A stretch of 38,723 nucleotides of DNA, taken from NCBI GenBank assembly GCA_026989145.1, contig JALSJU010000127.1:1-38723 (forward strand), given 5' to 3'. The stretch comes from Thiotrichaceae bacterium. Lineage in GTDB: Bacteria; Pseudomonadota; Gammaproteobacteria; Thiotrichales; Thiotrichaceae. Positions 1 through 9,674 of the stretch are shown here, one piece after another (position 1 is the first letter of the stretch; every line of letters begins with the position of its first letter). The position numbers and the translations under genes were made by a program. The notes beneath the pieces are model-generated. The model was given only the letters and a program-made list of their open reading frames with translations, was not told the origin of the DNA and did not search any database.

Positions 1-1
1 G

Positions 2-280
2 CTTCAAGCTGATGTGCAGGCGTTATATGAGTCTCGTTATGAAAATGAGCCTTTTGTTGATGTGTTGCCTGAAGGGTCACACCCTGAGACTCGGTTTGTA
101 AAAGCATCTAATATTTGTCAAATTGCGTTGCATAAAAAAGAATCAAGCAATCAATTGGTCATTTTATCTGTGATTGATAATTTAGTAAAAGGGGCTGCAG
201 GTCAGGCGGTGCAAAATATGAATATTATGTTAGGCTTGGATGAAACCTTTGCGCTATCGCAACCGGCATTGCTACCTTGA
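2..280 (+). CDS. argC: N-acetyl-gamma-glutamyl-phosphate reductase, C-terminal part (truncated by window start)
   Basis: Frame is open to the window edge ([46 protein letters not shown]...[25 protein letters not shown]). This is the typical ArgC C-terminus. Confidence 0.9.
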   Translation, partial: LQADVQALYESRYENEPFVDVLPEGSHPETRFVKASNICQIALHKKESSNQLVILSVIDNLVKGAAGQAVQNMNIMLGLDETFALSQPALLP

Positions 281-493
281 GGAAATCCTGATCAAGTCCA
301 ATTATTTTTTGCTTGCCAAATCTGCCGATATTTTCCACGTAGATTGGCGCAGTAGAGTGACTATTACGACTCACTTCATGAAAAATAGCGACAGATTTTT
401 CTGCGCTAAATTCTAATCGACTTACTCAGGTTCTCCTTAAGAAAGTATGTTTGGTATGATTAGAAAGACCTGTAAATCAACTTGGAAAGTTTA

Positions 494-871
494 ATGTTTG
501 GATCAAAGAAAAAAGGTAAAGAGCGTTTACGAACGCAAATTAATACACTGATAGGTGAGGGTACTACGGTAACGGGTGTGATCCAGTTTGAGGGTGGCTT
601 GCATGTGGTTGGCACGATTAAAGGTGGTGCTAAGTCTGAAGATACTAATTCAGTGTTAATCGTGAGTGAAGGTGCACTTATTACGGGTGATATTCATGTA
701 AATCATCTGATTGTTAATGGTCAGGTTGATGGCAATATTTATGCGACAGGCAAGGTTGAGTTGTTTGATCAAGCATGTGTTAACGGTGATGTTCATTACG
801 ATGTGCTTGAGTTACCTGCTGGGGCTGAGGTGAATGGTAAGCTAATTCGGCAAACGGATGAGACCGCGTAA
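494..871 (+). CDS. Bactofilin / polymer-forming cytoskeletal protein
   Basis: Repetitive beta-helix protein (GEGTTVTGVIQFEGGLHVVGTIKGG...GDIHVNHLIVNGQVDGNIYATGKVEL). The track ORF begins at TTG 482; the internal ATG at 494 (MFGSKKKGK) is the more likely start. Confidence 0.88.
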   Translation: MFGSKKKGKERLRTQINTLIGEGTTVTGVIQFEGGLHVVGTIKGGAKSEDTNSVLIVSEGALITGDIHVNHLIVNGQVDGNIYATGKVELFDQACVNGDVHYDVLELPAGAEVNGKLIRQTDETA

Positions 872-894
872 GCTTTTATGGAAGTTTACGCGGT
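863..894. terminator. Hairpin overlapping the bactofilin stop codon, possible bidirectional terminator between convergent genes
   Basis: ACCGCGTAAGCTT (863-875) / AAGTTTACGCGGT (882-894): 13-bp stem with one G-U pair and a 6-nt loop. Confidence 0.55.
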
Positions 895-918
895 TGTGTA
901 GTGTTAGGATTTCTTTAC

Positions 919-1779
919 CTATGCTGTCTCTTTAACCGCTGTATTAAAATTTTCTAACCATGTAGTTACGCGATTGAGCGTTTCTTGTAGCTTGTCACTT
1001 TTAACTGGCTTTGTCAGATAGGTCGTTGCACCGGCAATAACGCCTTGAACTTCGTCTAGCGGTGATGTTTTTCCACTTAACATGATAATTGGGGTTTTTT
1101 TGTAATCGGTAATATCACGCATGCGTTTGCAAGTTTCATAGCCATCAATTCCTGGCATGATAATGTCGAGGAACACTAAATCGTACTGGGTTTCTTTAAT
1201 CATTTCTAATGCTTGTTCACCCGATTCTGCAAAGTCAGCACTGATATTTGCATCTCGTAATTCTAGCTCTAACTGTTTTCTGATTGCAGCACTGTCGTCA
1301 ATCACTAAGGCGTGATGGTTGTATTGGGCTGTCTCCTGTGTAGATAATTCTTCATGTGTTTGAGTTGATTTTTCTATAACGGTAGGCTTACTGCTTGTAT
1401 TTTCAATAATAGCTGGTTGGATAATATCTTTTTTAATAGGAGTGTTGTTTTTCAACTCTATTTTTAATGCTGTTAGATCAATTGCTTGCTGTAATGTTTT
1501 CATAACACGAGTGATTAGTAGTGGTCGTGTTGTTTGAAAGTCACCCAGTTTACAATTTACGTCGTTACTGATAACAAGATGTACTGTGTTTTCATCATTT
1601 TTACTAATACTAGCAGATTCACTTTCACTGAGTATAATGAGATTAGCGCTATCAGCACTTGTGCTCTCATGTTGAACTAATCCATGGGTTACACTAAAGG
1701 CAATAACTCTGTTAAAAACGGCTATTTCTTTTGGGTCTAAGCCTACTGTGTAAATGCCAATACTATTTTCAATGCTCAT
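919..1779 (-). CDS. Response regulator with C-terminal REC domain and uncharacterised N-terminal domain
   Basis: C-terminal receiver: ALVIDDSAAIRKQL...DLVFLDIIMPGIDGYETCKRMR...IIMLSGK...GATTYLTKPV. Confidence 0.85.
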   Translation of the reverse strand: MSIENSIGIYTVGLDPKEIAVFNRVIAFSVTHGLVQHESTSADSANLIILSESESASISKNDENTVHLVISNDVNCKLGDFQTTRPLLITRVMKTLQQAIDLTALKIELKNNTPIKKDIIQPAIIENTSSKPTVIEKSTQTHEELSTQETAQYNHHALVIDDSAAIRKQLELELRDANISADFAESGEQALEMIKETQYDLVFLDIIMPGIDGYETCKRMRDITDYKKTPIIMLSGKTSPLDEVQGVIAGATTYLTKPVKSDKLQETLNRVTTWLENFNTAVKETA

Positions 1780-1819
1780 GTTTATTCTTCTCTTCTTTTT
1801 AGTTTTTAATTGGGTGTAC

Positions 1820-4800
1820 TTAAGCTAGGCTTGTTGTTTTTAACCATGTATCCATTGCAGCGTGTAAATCCTCTGTGATTACAGGTTTTGTTAAGTAATC
1901 ATCTACGCCTGCCTTTGTGGCAAGATCTTGGTGTTTCTTCGTGGTACGCGAGGTGACCATCACAATAGGTAGGTCTTTTTTGTCATCCCATACGCGTATC
2001 GCTTGGGTTAATTCAAGGCCGTTCATACGTGGCATTTCTAAATCGGTGAATACCATATCTATATGCTTATCATTGATTATATTAAGTGCATCTAGCCCGT
2101 CTACCGCTGTTAGCACATCATAATCAAGCTGTTCGATAATTAAGCTAAGTGCTTTACGGTTGCTGAGTGAGTCATCAACCACTAATATTTGAGGTCTCGC
2201 TTGTGTTGTGACAGGTGCTGCTTCAATGAGCTGTTTAGTAGCATTATTTTTATTTGTGCCACTAGTATCATTCTCTAACAACTGTGGAAGATTTATTACA
2301 GGCGCAACTGAACCATCAGCTAAATGACAAGCACCAATGATCCCTTTTCTATTTGTAAACCATGGATCAAGAGTTTTTATTACAAGCTCACGTGAGTTAA
2401 TAATTTTTTCTACATGAACAGCATGAATTTTATTATTACTTTTAACAATAATTATGTTTTGTGCTTTGCTATAGTCAATTTCAGTTGCTGGCCATGATAA
2501 TAAGTTAGGCAGGGCTTGGATGACAATGTCTTTTTTATTATATTTAATATAATGTGCATTATTTTTGTGAATTACTTCCTTAGGTGTTAAATAGGTAAGT
2601 TGCTCAATAGAATCCACAGGTAACGCAACACGATTATTTGCCGTTTCAAGTAATAGTGTTCCTGAGGTAACCAGTGTTAGTGGAATTTTAATCGTAAAAG
2701 TTGAGCCTTTTTTGGGTGTGCTCTCGATATCGATGGTTCCTTTCAGCTTTTCTACATTGGTTTTTACAACGTCCATGCCCACACCGCGACCGGAAATATT
2801 GCTAATACTATCTTGTGTAGTAAAACCTGGTAAAAGTATGAGCTTTAATGCCTCATCTTTTGAGAAAGACTGTTCTGGTGTAATGAGTCCTTTATCTATA
2901 GCGCGTTGGTAGATTTTATCAGGGTTGATGCCAGCTCCATCGTCTTTAAGCTTCATGACAATGAAGTTACCTTGGCGAGAGAAATCCAAGTTTATTACGC
3001 CTTGCTCTTTTTTATTCTGTTTTGTTCTTTGTTGAGAGTCTTCGATACCATGGTCGACTGAGTTTCTTAATAAGTGTAATAACGGATCGGTTAGACCATT
3101 AATAATATCATTGTCAACATTGATATTATTTCCTGTAATTATTAGTTTTGCCTTTTTTCCGGTTGTACGACAGGTTTGTCTTACTGTGCGTTCTAATCGT
3201 GGTACTAGGCTGTCTATGGATACCATGCGCGAGTTTAGTATTACCTCACTCAACTCTTTATTAAGTTGACCTTGTCGGTTTAGATGTGAGCTAAGCTCTT
3301 GGAGTTGAAGTGTTAGTTTTGATTCTATTGCTTCACCATCAAGAATGCTTTCTGTTAATAAGCCAGAAATACTATGTAGTTCATTGTAAGAATCCATTTC
3401 TAATGAGTCTAAACTATTCGTTTTTTGTGTATTAACAGTTTTGTTTTGATTTTTTTCTTGTTGTGAAATTGTATTGGATAGCTCGTTAAGCATTTCATGG
3501 ACTTTTACATCCTGTTGCTTGGTAAGTTTATTGGTTTCTATAGCTTTGTTTAATTCATCTGACACACGTGTGGCTGTGATGGATAGCTCGCCCGCTAGAT
3601 TTAGTAGTGTGTCTATGATGGATAGAGGTACACGCACATGCGCTTCACTGACTTTAGTTTGTTCTTTAGGGGGTACTGTTGTAGTGTTGGTTGTATTTGC
3701 CGTTTGAGCAAAAACTGGTGTTGTTTTCTGGTTATTACTGGCTGTTGCTGATATTTCTGAGGTACTTTCTTGTATTGAGGAATTATCAATATTTTGTTTT
3801 TCTGTTTTTTCGGCTAGGTGCTTTTCTGGGTTGATGTCATCATCTAACTTATTACTGTTAGTGATAAAATCAGGAAGCTCAGGCATATCCAGTTCATTTT
3901 CAGTAGTTTCATTTTCATCAGAAGCTAATGTTTTGGCTGATTCCGTTAATTTCTCTAAAATGGGCAAAAAGTCTTCTGGTGCTGTTTGTTGATCTTGAAC
4001 CGCCTCAAATAGGCTTTCTAAACAGTCAGAGGCTTCGGCGAGTAAATCAGCTGTTTCAGTGGGTAATTTGTGCATTACCGAGTAATCAAGTATATCTTCA
4101 AGCTTATGCGTGAACTGTACCAGTGCGTCAATACCAACAACGCCACTAGCACCTTTAATGGTATGAGCAATTCGAGCTGCGTGTTGATGCTGGTCTTTAT
4201 CTGCTTCACCTTTTGATATAGTTAGCAGTAGCGCTGCTACCTCTGATACTTGATCCGGTGTTTCTTGGAGGAAAACAGAGAGTAATTCAGGGTGTACATC
4301 GTCATCCCATTTTAGTGTGAGCTCATTGTCTCCTTCTTCATTGATGACTGTATCCAATTCAGGTGATGATTGTTCTTGGCTGCTATCATTTAAGGAGTCG
4401 TTTATAAGTAAACTTTGATCGGCTTCTGGGTTTTGTAAGAATAAAATGAAAGACTCTAAATCCTCAATAGGGAATACCTCAGCCCAGTCTTCTCGCATTA
4501 GTTCGGCAGTTACCGCCGGCAATAGTGAAATATCATCAGGATTGTTGAGACTTGCATTGGTTAGTTCTAACCATGTCCAGCATTCGCCGCTAGCAATAAA
4601 GTTTGTTGACTCTGCTGATTTTTTAGTCGAAAAGGTTTGAATATTTTTTTCACACCAATCACTTGCTTTTGCAATTGCAGCGTAGTTAGTAAGTTCAGAT
4701 AATAAATGTAAACGTTGTAATTCAGCGCTATATTTATCGGTATTGTTAAATATATCTTCAGGCGATTCACTGATTGTAGCTAACGTCATAATGATATCGT

Positions 4801-5668
4801 CAACTTCAGCTGTGAAGCTGCTTAGCGCAGTGTGATTACTGTCAATCTGATTGGCAGTAATTGAGTCTTCATTTACTAGAGCATGTTTATCATCTTCGTT
4901 AGGTGAATGCTCTTGATTAAGCTTTACTTCTGTTTGGATAACCTCATTTTCAGGGATATCATCGACCATATCGATGATATCAATTTCAATACTCCCCTCA
5001 AATTCTTCTTGATTGGGTGTAGCACCTGATAATTCAGCTAATATGGCAAGATCATCATTTGTGCTTCGTTCAGTATTCACTAGTAGATCATCAATAGAAT
5101 TTACATGTGAGCTATTTTCAAATAGGTTAACACTCGTTTTTTCAGTTTCAAATGAAGGTTGATGGATACTGTTTGCTGATGATAGTGTGTTTAATGCATC
5201 GGCTTTAATAATTTTTTCATCGCTATTCACTGTGTCATTTGTATTGTTTTCTCGATTAGTTACCGAGGTGTTTAACCATTGATTAAGCATTTTAAGCGAT
5301 GTCTCTGAAAGAGGGGAAGGCCATTTAGTATCTGTTAGTTCTGTAATTAGTGAGGTAACTAAACTTGAGTCCTGTTCACGCAATAACGCAGCAAGCATAT
5401 CGATCCAATTTGAGAAGTGCCCCTCAGATAATAAGAAATGTAGCTGTTTTTCATTCTTTTCATTGATAGCTGTATTTAAAATCATCCAGCTATTGACGGA
5501 TTCTAAAGCAGGTACTTCTAATAATTGAGCCAGCATTTCTATACGCTGTAACTCCATCACTACAGTCTCAAGGGCGCTCTTTATATCGGTTGAATCTAGC
5601 ATTGCTAATTGCAAAGCAATGTCTTCTAGCTCATTCGCGATAGCAATATTGTTATTATTATCATGCAT
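1820..5668 (-). CDS. chpA: ChpA-like chemosensory hybrid histidine kinase (Hpt, HATPase, CheW-like, REC)
   Basis: Hpt motif HAARIAHTIKGASGVVG; ATPase motifs LLHLLRNSVDHGIE and GRGVGMDVVKTNVEKLKG; CheW-like region; C-terminal REC (ILVVDDSLSNRKAL...VFTDLEMPRMNG...KPV). Long variable N-terminus and gene order match Chp clusters. Confidence 0.85.
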   Translation of the reverse strand: MHDNNNNIAIANELEDIALQLAMLDSTDIKSALETVVMELQRIEMLAQLLEVPALESVNSWMILNTAINEKNEKQLHFLLSEGHFSNWIDMLAALLREQDSSLVTSLITELTDTKWPSPLSETSLKMLNQWLNTSVTNRENNTNDTVNSDEKIIKADALNTLSSANSIHQPSFETEKTSVNLFENSSHVNSIDDLLVNTERSTNDDLAILAELSGATPNQEEFEGSIEIDIIDMVDDIPENEVIQTEVKLNQEHSPNEDDKHALVNEDSITANQIDSNHTALSSFTAEVDDIIMTLATISESPEDIFNNTDKYSAELQRLHLLSELTNYAAIAKASDWCEKNIQTFSTKKSAESTNFIASGECWTWLELTNASLNNPDDISLLPAVTAELMREDWAEVFPIEDLESFILFLQNPEADQSLLINDSLNDSSQEQSSPELDTVINEEGDNELTLKWDDDVHPELLSVFLQETPDQVSEVAALLLTISKGEADKDQHQHAARIAHTIKGASGVVGIDALVQFTHKLEDILDYSVMHKLPTETADLLAEASDCLESLFEAVQDQQTAPEDFLPILEKLTESAKTLASDENETTENELDMPELPDFITNSNKLDDDINPEKHLAEKTEKQNIDNSSIQESTSEISATASNNQKTTPVFAQTANTTNTTTVPPKEQTKVSEAHVRVPLSIIDTLLNLAGELSITATRVSDELNKAIETNKLTKQQDVKVHEMLNELSNTISQQEKNQNKTVNTQKTNSLDSLEMDSYNELHSISGLLTESILDGEAIESKLTLQLQELSSHLNRQGQLNKELSEVILNSRMVSIDSLVPRLERTVRQTCRTTGKKAKLIITGNNINVDNDIINGLTDPLLHLLRNSVDHGIEDSQQRTKQNKKEQGVINLDFSRQGNFIVMKLKDDGAGINPDKIYQRAIDKGLITPEQSFSKDEALKLILLPGFTTQDSISNISGRGVGMDVVKTNVEKLKGTIDIESTPKKGSTFTIKIPLTLVTSGTLLLETANNRVALPVDSIEQLTYLTPKEVIHKNNAHYIKYNKKDIVIQALPNLLSWPATEIDYSKAQNIIIVKSNNKIHAVHVEKIINSRELVIKTLDPWFTNRKGIIGACHLADGSVAPVINLPQLLENDTSGTNKNNATKQLIEAAPVTTQARPQILVVDDSLSNRKALSLIIEQLDYDVLTAVDGLDALNIINDKHIDMVFTDLEMPRMNGLELTQAIRVWDDKKDLPIVMVTSRTTKKHQDLATKAGVDDYLTKPVITEDLHAAMDTWLKTTSLA

Positions 5669-5703
5669 TGGTAAATCTCCTGAGTATCGATATTTTCGAT
5701 CAA

Positions 5704-7560
5704 TTATACTTTTGCATTGTTATTATTTTCTGCAGGTTTTGAATCCAGTGTAAATACACCTACTGATTGTACTAAGCGCTGTGCATACTCAGACATGTTG
5801 CGACTTAGACCTGTTAATGATAAAAGTTCCTGTCCTGTAGACTGTGTGGATTTAAGGATACTTTCTGCTTTATGCTTAAGTACCTCAGTAATACCAACCT
5901 GTTCACGAGATGTTTCGGCAATATGGTTAACAGCCTCAACGAGTTGTGAGGTTGTTTCTAGTACTTCTTTCATCTGAGTTGCAGCATCTTCTGCTTTTAC
6001 TGAACCGTTAACTACTTGTTCAATAGTCTGATCCATAGTTGCGATAGTGGTATTGGTTTCTTGTTGAATATTGCGAACTAAGGTTGAAATTTGTCCTGTA
6101 GATTCGCGTGAGCTTTCTGCAAGACGTTGGATTTCCTCGGCGATTACTGAGAAACCTTTACCGGCATCACCAGCAGCTGTTGCTTGCATTGAAGCATTTA
6201 GGGCAAGTACTGTGGTTCGTTCAGCTATCGTATTGATGATTTCAATAACATGAGAAATCTCTTGAGATCGTTCGCCGAGTTGTTTAATACGTTTACCAGT
6301 TTCTTGTACAGTTTCACGTATATCAGCCATACCCGTTAGTGTTTGAGTTACTGAATCATGTGCTTTTTTAGTGGAAATACTGGTATTTCCTGCCATTGTA
6401 TTGGTTTCGGCGGCAGTGTTTGCAATACCGTCTAGGCGTTGGAGCATATGCTCCATTTGTTCTGCCGTTTCAATTGCCTGTTCTTGCTCTTGCATGGCCA
6501 ATTTATTAACGGACATAAGGTGAGTATTTACACGCTGTGATGCAGTATTTACTTCTAATGCAATGTTTTTAACTTGGCTTAGGGTTGCTGATGTTTCTTC
6601 TGCTAGTAAGTTAATCGCATCTGCCACTGGACCTGTAGCATCCTCTGTAACGGTAGCACGAATAGTAAGGTTACGTTCACTCAACTCGGCAACAGCTTGA
6701 AGTAAATGGAAAATAGATTGGTTAAGTTCTTTATGTTCTGTATCCACGCTTATGAGTGTAGATTCACGTTCATCTAATAAATTATTAAAGGCATTACCTA
6801 AATTTGATAATTCATCGCTACCTTTGATTTCAGCTCGAGCGTCAAATTCACCTTCAGATAATCGATAAACAACGTTAGTTAAATTCTTAACTGGTTTTGT
6901 AATTGACTTCATAATCATGATGCCAATGAATAGTAGTAATAAAGTACCACCAATAATTATCCAGGTTATTTTATTAATCCATTCATCTGCATGCTTAATA
7001 ACATGTTTTGCTTCTTTTTTTGAAGCACTTCGAGTTTCATTTGCAAAGGCTTGTAACTGAGATGTTAAGGCATTGCTTAATGGATACATCTTTTTAATCA
7101 CATACTTAGCTAAAACGGCCTTATTAACATCATTTCCTTCTTTTTTGAAAATAGGTTGTAATGCTTTATATGATTGAATCAGTCTGTCATAACTTGAAAA
7201 TATTTGTTTTATTTGGGGGGTATTTCTTTGCTCGGGAGTCCAATAAGTATTAATTTCACTTGCAAGCTTACTTGTTATTTTATCCATTTTAGCGATAGCT
7301 TTTGTTGTTCTTTTATCAGCAGCACTCCAAAAGATAAAGCCTGAATTGATGTTAGTTAATAGCGTTGTGAATCCTTTGTTTACTTCTAGGTTTGTTTTGT
7401 AGGCATAAGTAAAAATATCTGTATGGCCATGCACTAACTGTGAGGTTGCTTTGTTAGTCTTTATCGCTGTCAATGAAGTGTAGCCAAGAGCAGCCAAAAT
7501 AAGTGCAGGGATAATGATAAGTGTTAGAATTCGTGTATTGATTGATAGTTTGTTTAGCAT
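5704..7560 (-). CDS. pilJ: Methyl-accepting chemotaxis protein, PilJ-like
   Basis: Two TM segments, a HAMP region and the MCP signalling hairpin (ERTTVLALNASMQATAAGDAGKGFSVIAEEIQRLAESSRESTGQI); lies between CheW and CheA genes. Confidence 0.85.
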   Translation of the reverse strand: MLNKLSINTRILTLIIIPALILAALGYTSLTAIKTNKATSQLVHGHTDIFTYAYKTNLEVNKGFTTLLTNINSGFIFWSAADKRTTKAIAKMDKITSKLASEINTYWTPEQRNTPQIKQIFSSYDRLIQSYKALQPIFKKEGNDVNKAVLAKYVIKKMYPLSNALTSQLQAFANETRSASKKEAKHVIKHADEWINKITWIIIGGTLLLLFIGIMIMKSITKPVKNLTNVVYRLSEGEFDARAEIKGSDELSNLGNAFNNLLDERESTLISVDTEHKELNQSIFHLLQAVAELSERNLTIRATVTEDATGPVADAINLLAEETSATLSQVKNIALEVNTASQRVNTHLMSVNKLAMQEQEQAIETAEQMEHMLQRLDGIANTAAETNTMAGNTSISTKKAHDSVTQTLTGMADIRETVQETGKRIKQLGERSQEISHVIEIINTIAERTTVLALNASMQATAAGDAGKGFSVIAEEIQRLAESSRESTGQISTLVRNIQQETNTTIATMDQTIEQVVNGSVKAEDAATQMKEVLETTSQLVEAVNHIAETSREQVGITEVLKHKAESILKSTQSTGQELLSLTGLSRNMSEYAQRLVQSVGVFTLDSKPAENNNNAKV

Positions 7561-7605
7561 GGGTAAGACCTTTCTTATTATTTTTATGAGTTTTAATACT
7601 ATAGT

Positions 7606-8145
7606 TTAATTTTGTGTAAAGCGTAAAAGTAGTTCTGAGTGTTTAATGTCAAATAGTGATGTGTTGCCATCATTAAGGTGTCGCTTCACCCAGTTTGGCG
7701 TGTTCTTAAGGTTTTTACTTTGAGTAAATTTATCGAGGTTTATCATTGAAGGTAAGTTGTCTGTACGAAAGATGATGGGCGCATAGTCTTTGTGCTCAAT
7801 CATCATGTAATTATTTGTTATAGAGTTGGAGTTCTGTTTTTTAATTTCCAAAAAAGAATGCATGTCAATAACGGGCATTATCACACCACGAATACTAACA
7901 ATACCTAGATTGTAAGCTGGAATATTTGGTACTTTATTTATTGATAATTTTGTGAAATTCTCTACTTTTAAGTCTGCTTCTATAAGAATATTGAATTGCC
8001 CAACGGTGTAATAAAAACGTCTTACTGTTTCATTACTTACAGCGTTAGTTAGACCAATTTTTGAATTTAAAGTAGAAGTGAATGATGTTGTTGAATTACC
8101 CTTTACTTTTTCTTGATTTAGAGTGATTTTTTCAATGGTTTCCAT
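7606..8145 (-). CDS. pilI: CheW-like coupling protein (PilI-like)
   Basis: CheW-like core (YTVGQFNILIEA...IPAYNLGIVSIRGVIMPVIDMHSFLEI) in chemosensory operon context. Confidence 0.75.
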   Translation of the reverse strand: METIEKITLNQEKVKGNSTTSFTSTLNSKIGLTNAVSNETVRRFYYTVGQFNILIEADLKVENFTKLSINKVPNIPAYNLGIVSIRGVIMPVIDMHSFLEIKKQNSNSITNNYMMIEHKDYAPIIFRTDNLPSMINLDKFTQSKNLKNTPNWVKRHLNDGNTSLFDIKHSELLLRFTQN

Positions 8146-8183
8146 TGCCTTAATCTCGTTATTTTTATGATTTATTCTAAAGT

Positions 8184-8549
8184 TTATACGTTGACTAGCT
8201 TATCTAGTATTTCGGAGTCTTCATAAGGTTTAACGATATAGTCCGTCGCACCTAGTTGTTTAGCCCACTGCCTATCTACAGGATTTGATTTGCTAGAAAC
8301 CATGAATATAGGTGTATTTGTTAAGGCTGGGTTTTTTTTAATGGTTCGACAGGCTTTGTAACCATCACCATCTTCCATGATAATATCTAGCATGATAGCA
8401 TCAGGCTTCATTTTTTCACTGGCTATAATCGCTTGATTTCCAGATCTTGCAGTAACTGTATTGTAACCTGCTGCTTCCAAGATACCTTTTAAATGCATAA
8501 GCTGCGTGTCTGAGTCATCAGCTATGAGAATAGTTTGTTTAGTAGACAT
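8184..8549 (-). CDS. pilH: Single-domain response regulator (PilH/PilG-like)
   Basis: Complete receiver: ILIADDSDTQ...DAIMLDIIMEDGDGYKACRTIK...VSSK...GATDYIVKPY. Proximal gene of the operon. PilG versus PilH cannot be resolved by eye. Confidence 0.8.
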   Translation of the reverse strand: MSTKQTILIADDSDTQLMHLKGILEAAGYNTVTARSGNQAIIASEKMKPDAIMLDIIMEDGDGYKACRTIKKNPALTNTPIFMVSSKSNPVDRQWAKQLGATDYIVKPYEDSEILDKLVNV

Positions 8550-8724
8550 GGGTGCTCCTTATTTTTATTGTTAACACAATTGGTGTTTGTGCCGTTTATT
8601 GTGTAGATAGGGATAGACTACCTAAATTAATCGCTAAAGGTTAGTTGTTACAGACAAATGGTCTAAAGATCAAAGCTTATCATGAAATCTTATTCTTGAA
8701 ATTAAATTAATTAATCTAGTTGAT

Positions 8725-9414
8725 TTATTCACTTGAATTTAGAGATTTAATGCCTTTATGGGGTAAAAATATCCCGCAACCAAGTACCCTTTCATTTCCT
8801 AGGCCTTTTTGTTGTATTATTATAGATGACTCACTATCAAGGTCTGCGATCATTAAGTGCCGAGTAAGTAGTTTATCGGAGGGGGTATAAATTGAGTGTG
8901 TTTTTCCACAGAGCATTTTCTTTACAGTAAAGCCTGTCATTTTTTTAATGTCATGTGCAATCCGTTTAAGGAAGTCATTTTCGCTTTCATTGATATGACT
9001 TAGTACATGTCGTGCGAAAATAACACTGTCGTTGGTGAGTTCTTTCTTCTTCGATTTACCTATCGTGAGTTCATGCCCATCCAAAATTAATTTTTCCCCA
9101 GTCAGTTTTTTGACTTTCTTTAACTCTAAACTGGGTATTCTTAAGGTTAATTTTGTGCGACGAGAGGGGTGTAATAAGGCACCTTCCTCGTTATCATCCG
9201 GTCGCATCCAGCCATTATTGCTTTCTGCCACATGAATTTGGTGGATTCCTACACCTTTATCAATTAAACAAGGTAAGTGCTTTAGTATGGCTTGAGATAA
9301 TGACCAAGCGTGATCTAAAGGTAAGGTTTTACAGCTTATAGAAAAACTTAAATCTATAATTTCATCAGGTATTTGATAGGGAAGACTCTTGTCTTCATCT
9401 TCTTGCCAAAACAT
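8725..9414 (-). CDS. cas6: Cas6/Cmx6-like (type I-MYXAN style) CRISPR RNA endoribonuclease family protein, orphan
   Basis: Resembles the Cas6/Cmx6 family: PDEIIDLSFSISCKTLPLDHAWSLSQAI, GIHQIHVAESNNGWMRPD, RRTKLTLRIP, VKKMLCGKTHSI, LLTRHLMIADLDSESSIIIQQKGLG, and the C-terminal Gly-rich LGCGIFLPHKGI loop. No cas genes or array in window. Confidence 0.75.
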   Translation of the reverse strand: MFWQEDEDKSLPYQIPDEIIDLSFSISCKTLPLDHAWSLSQAILKHLPCLIDKGVGIHQIHVAESNNGWMRPDDNEEGALLHPSRRTKLTLRIPSLELKKVKKLTGEKLILDGHELTIGKSKKKELTNDSVIFARHVLSHINESENDFLKRIAHDIKKMTGFTVKKMLCGKTHSIYTPSDKLLTRHLMIADLDSESSIIIQQKGLGNERVLGCGIFLPHKGIKSLNSSE

Positions 9415-9464
9415 TATCTTCTCTCTAGATTAAGTTACGTTAGTTGCAGATTTCATGACTAATA

Positions 9465-9662
9465 CTATCGGGCTGATTCAAAGGCTAAGTTTAACTGTTC
9501 ATGCCAGTCATTGGGGCGATCAGAGTATACGGGTGGTTCGATATCTACTTGGAAGTAGAGCTCGCCTGTGTCAATGGCTTGTTTTTGAATCGTCTTTTTT
9601 AAGTCTTCAAAGCTTGTAAGCTTGTGCCCTTGTTCTAATAATAATTCACTGAGTGAAAGCAT
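9465..9662 (-). CDS. 65-aa protein of unknown function in the oxygenase/Cas6-like cassette
   Basis: Compact ORF between two co-directional genes, 12 bp from the upstream one; hydrophilic, no Cys (MLSLSELLLEQGHKLTSFEDLKKTIQKQAIDTGELYFQVDIEPPVYSDRPNDWHEQLNLAFESAR). Confidence 0.7.
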   Translation of the reverse strand: MLSLSELLLEQGHKLTSFEDLKKTIQKQAIDTGELYFQVDIEPPVYSDRPNDWHEQLNLAFESAR

Positions 9663-9674
9663 AAGTGGCCTCCG

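Noticed and set aside
1917-6253. Plus-strand ORFs of 60-86 aa, and the 67-aa minus-strand ORF at 4567..4770, inside the chpA/pilJ-like genes
   Set aside because: Overlap real coding sequence in another frame or on the other strand; no family signal.
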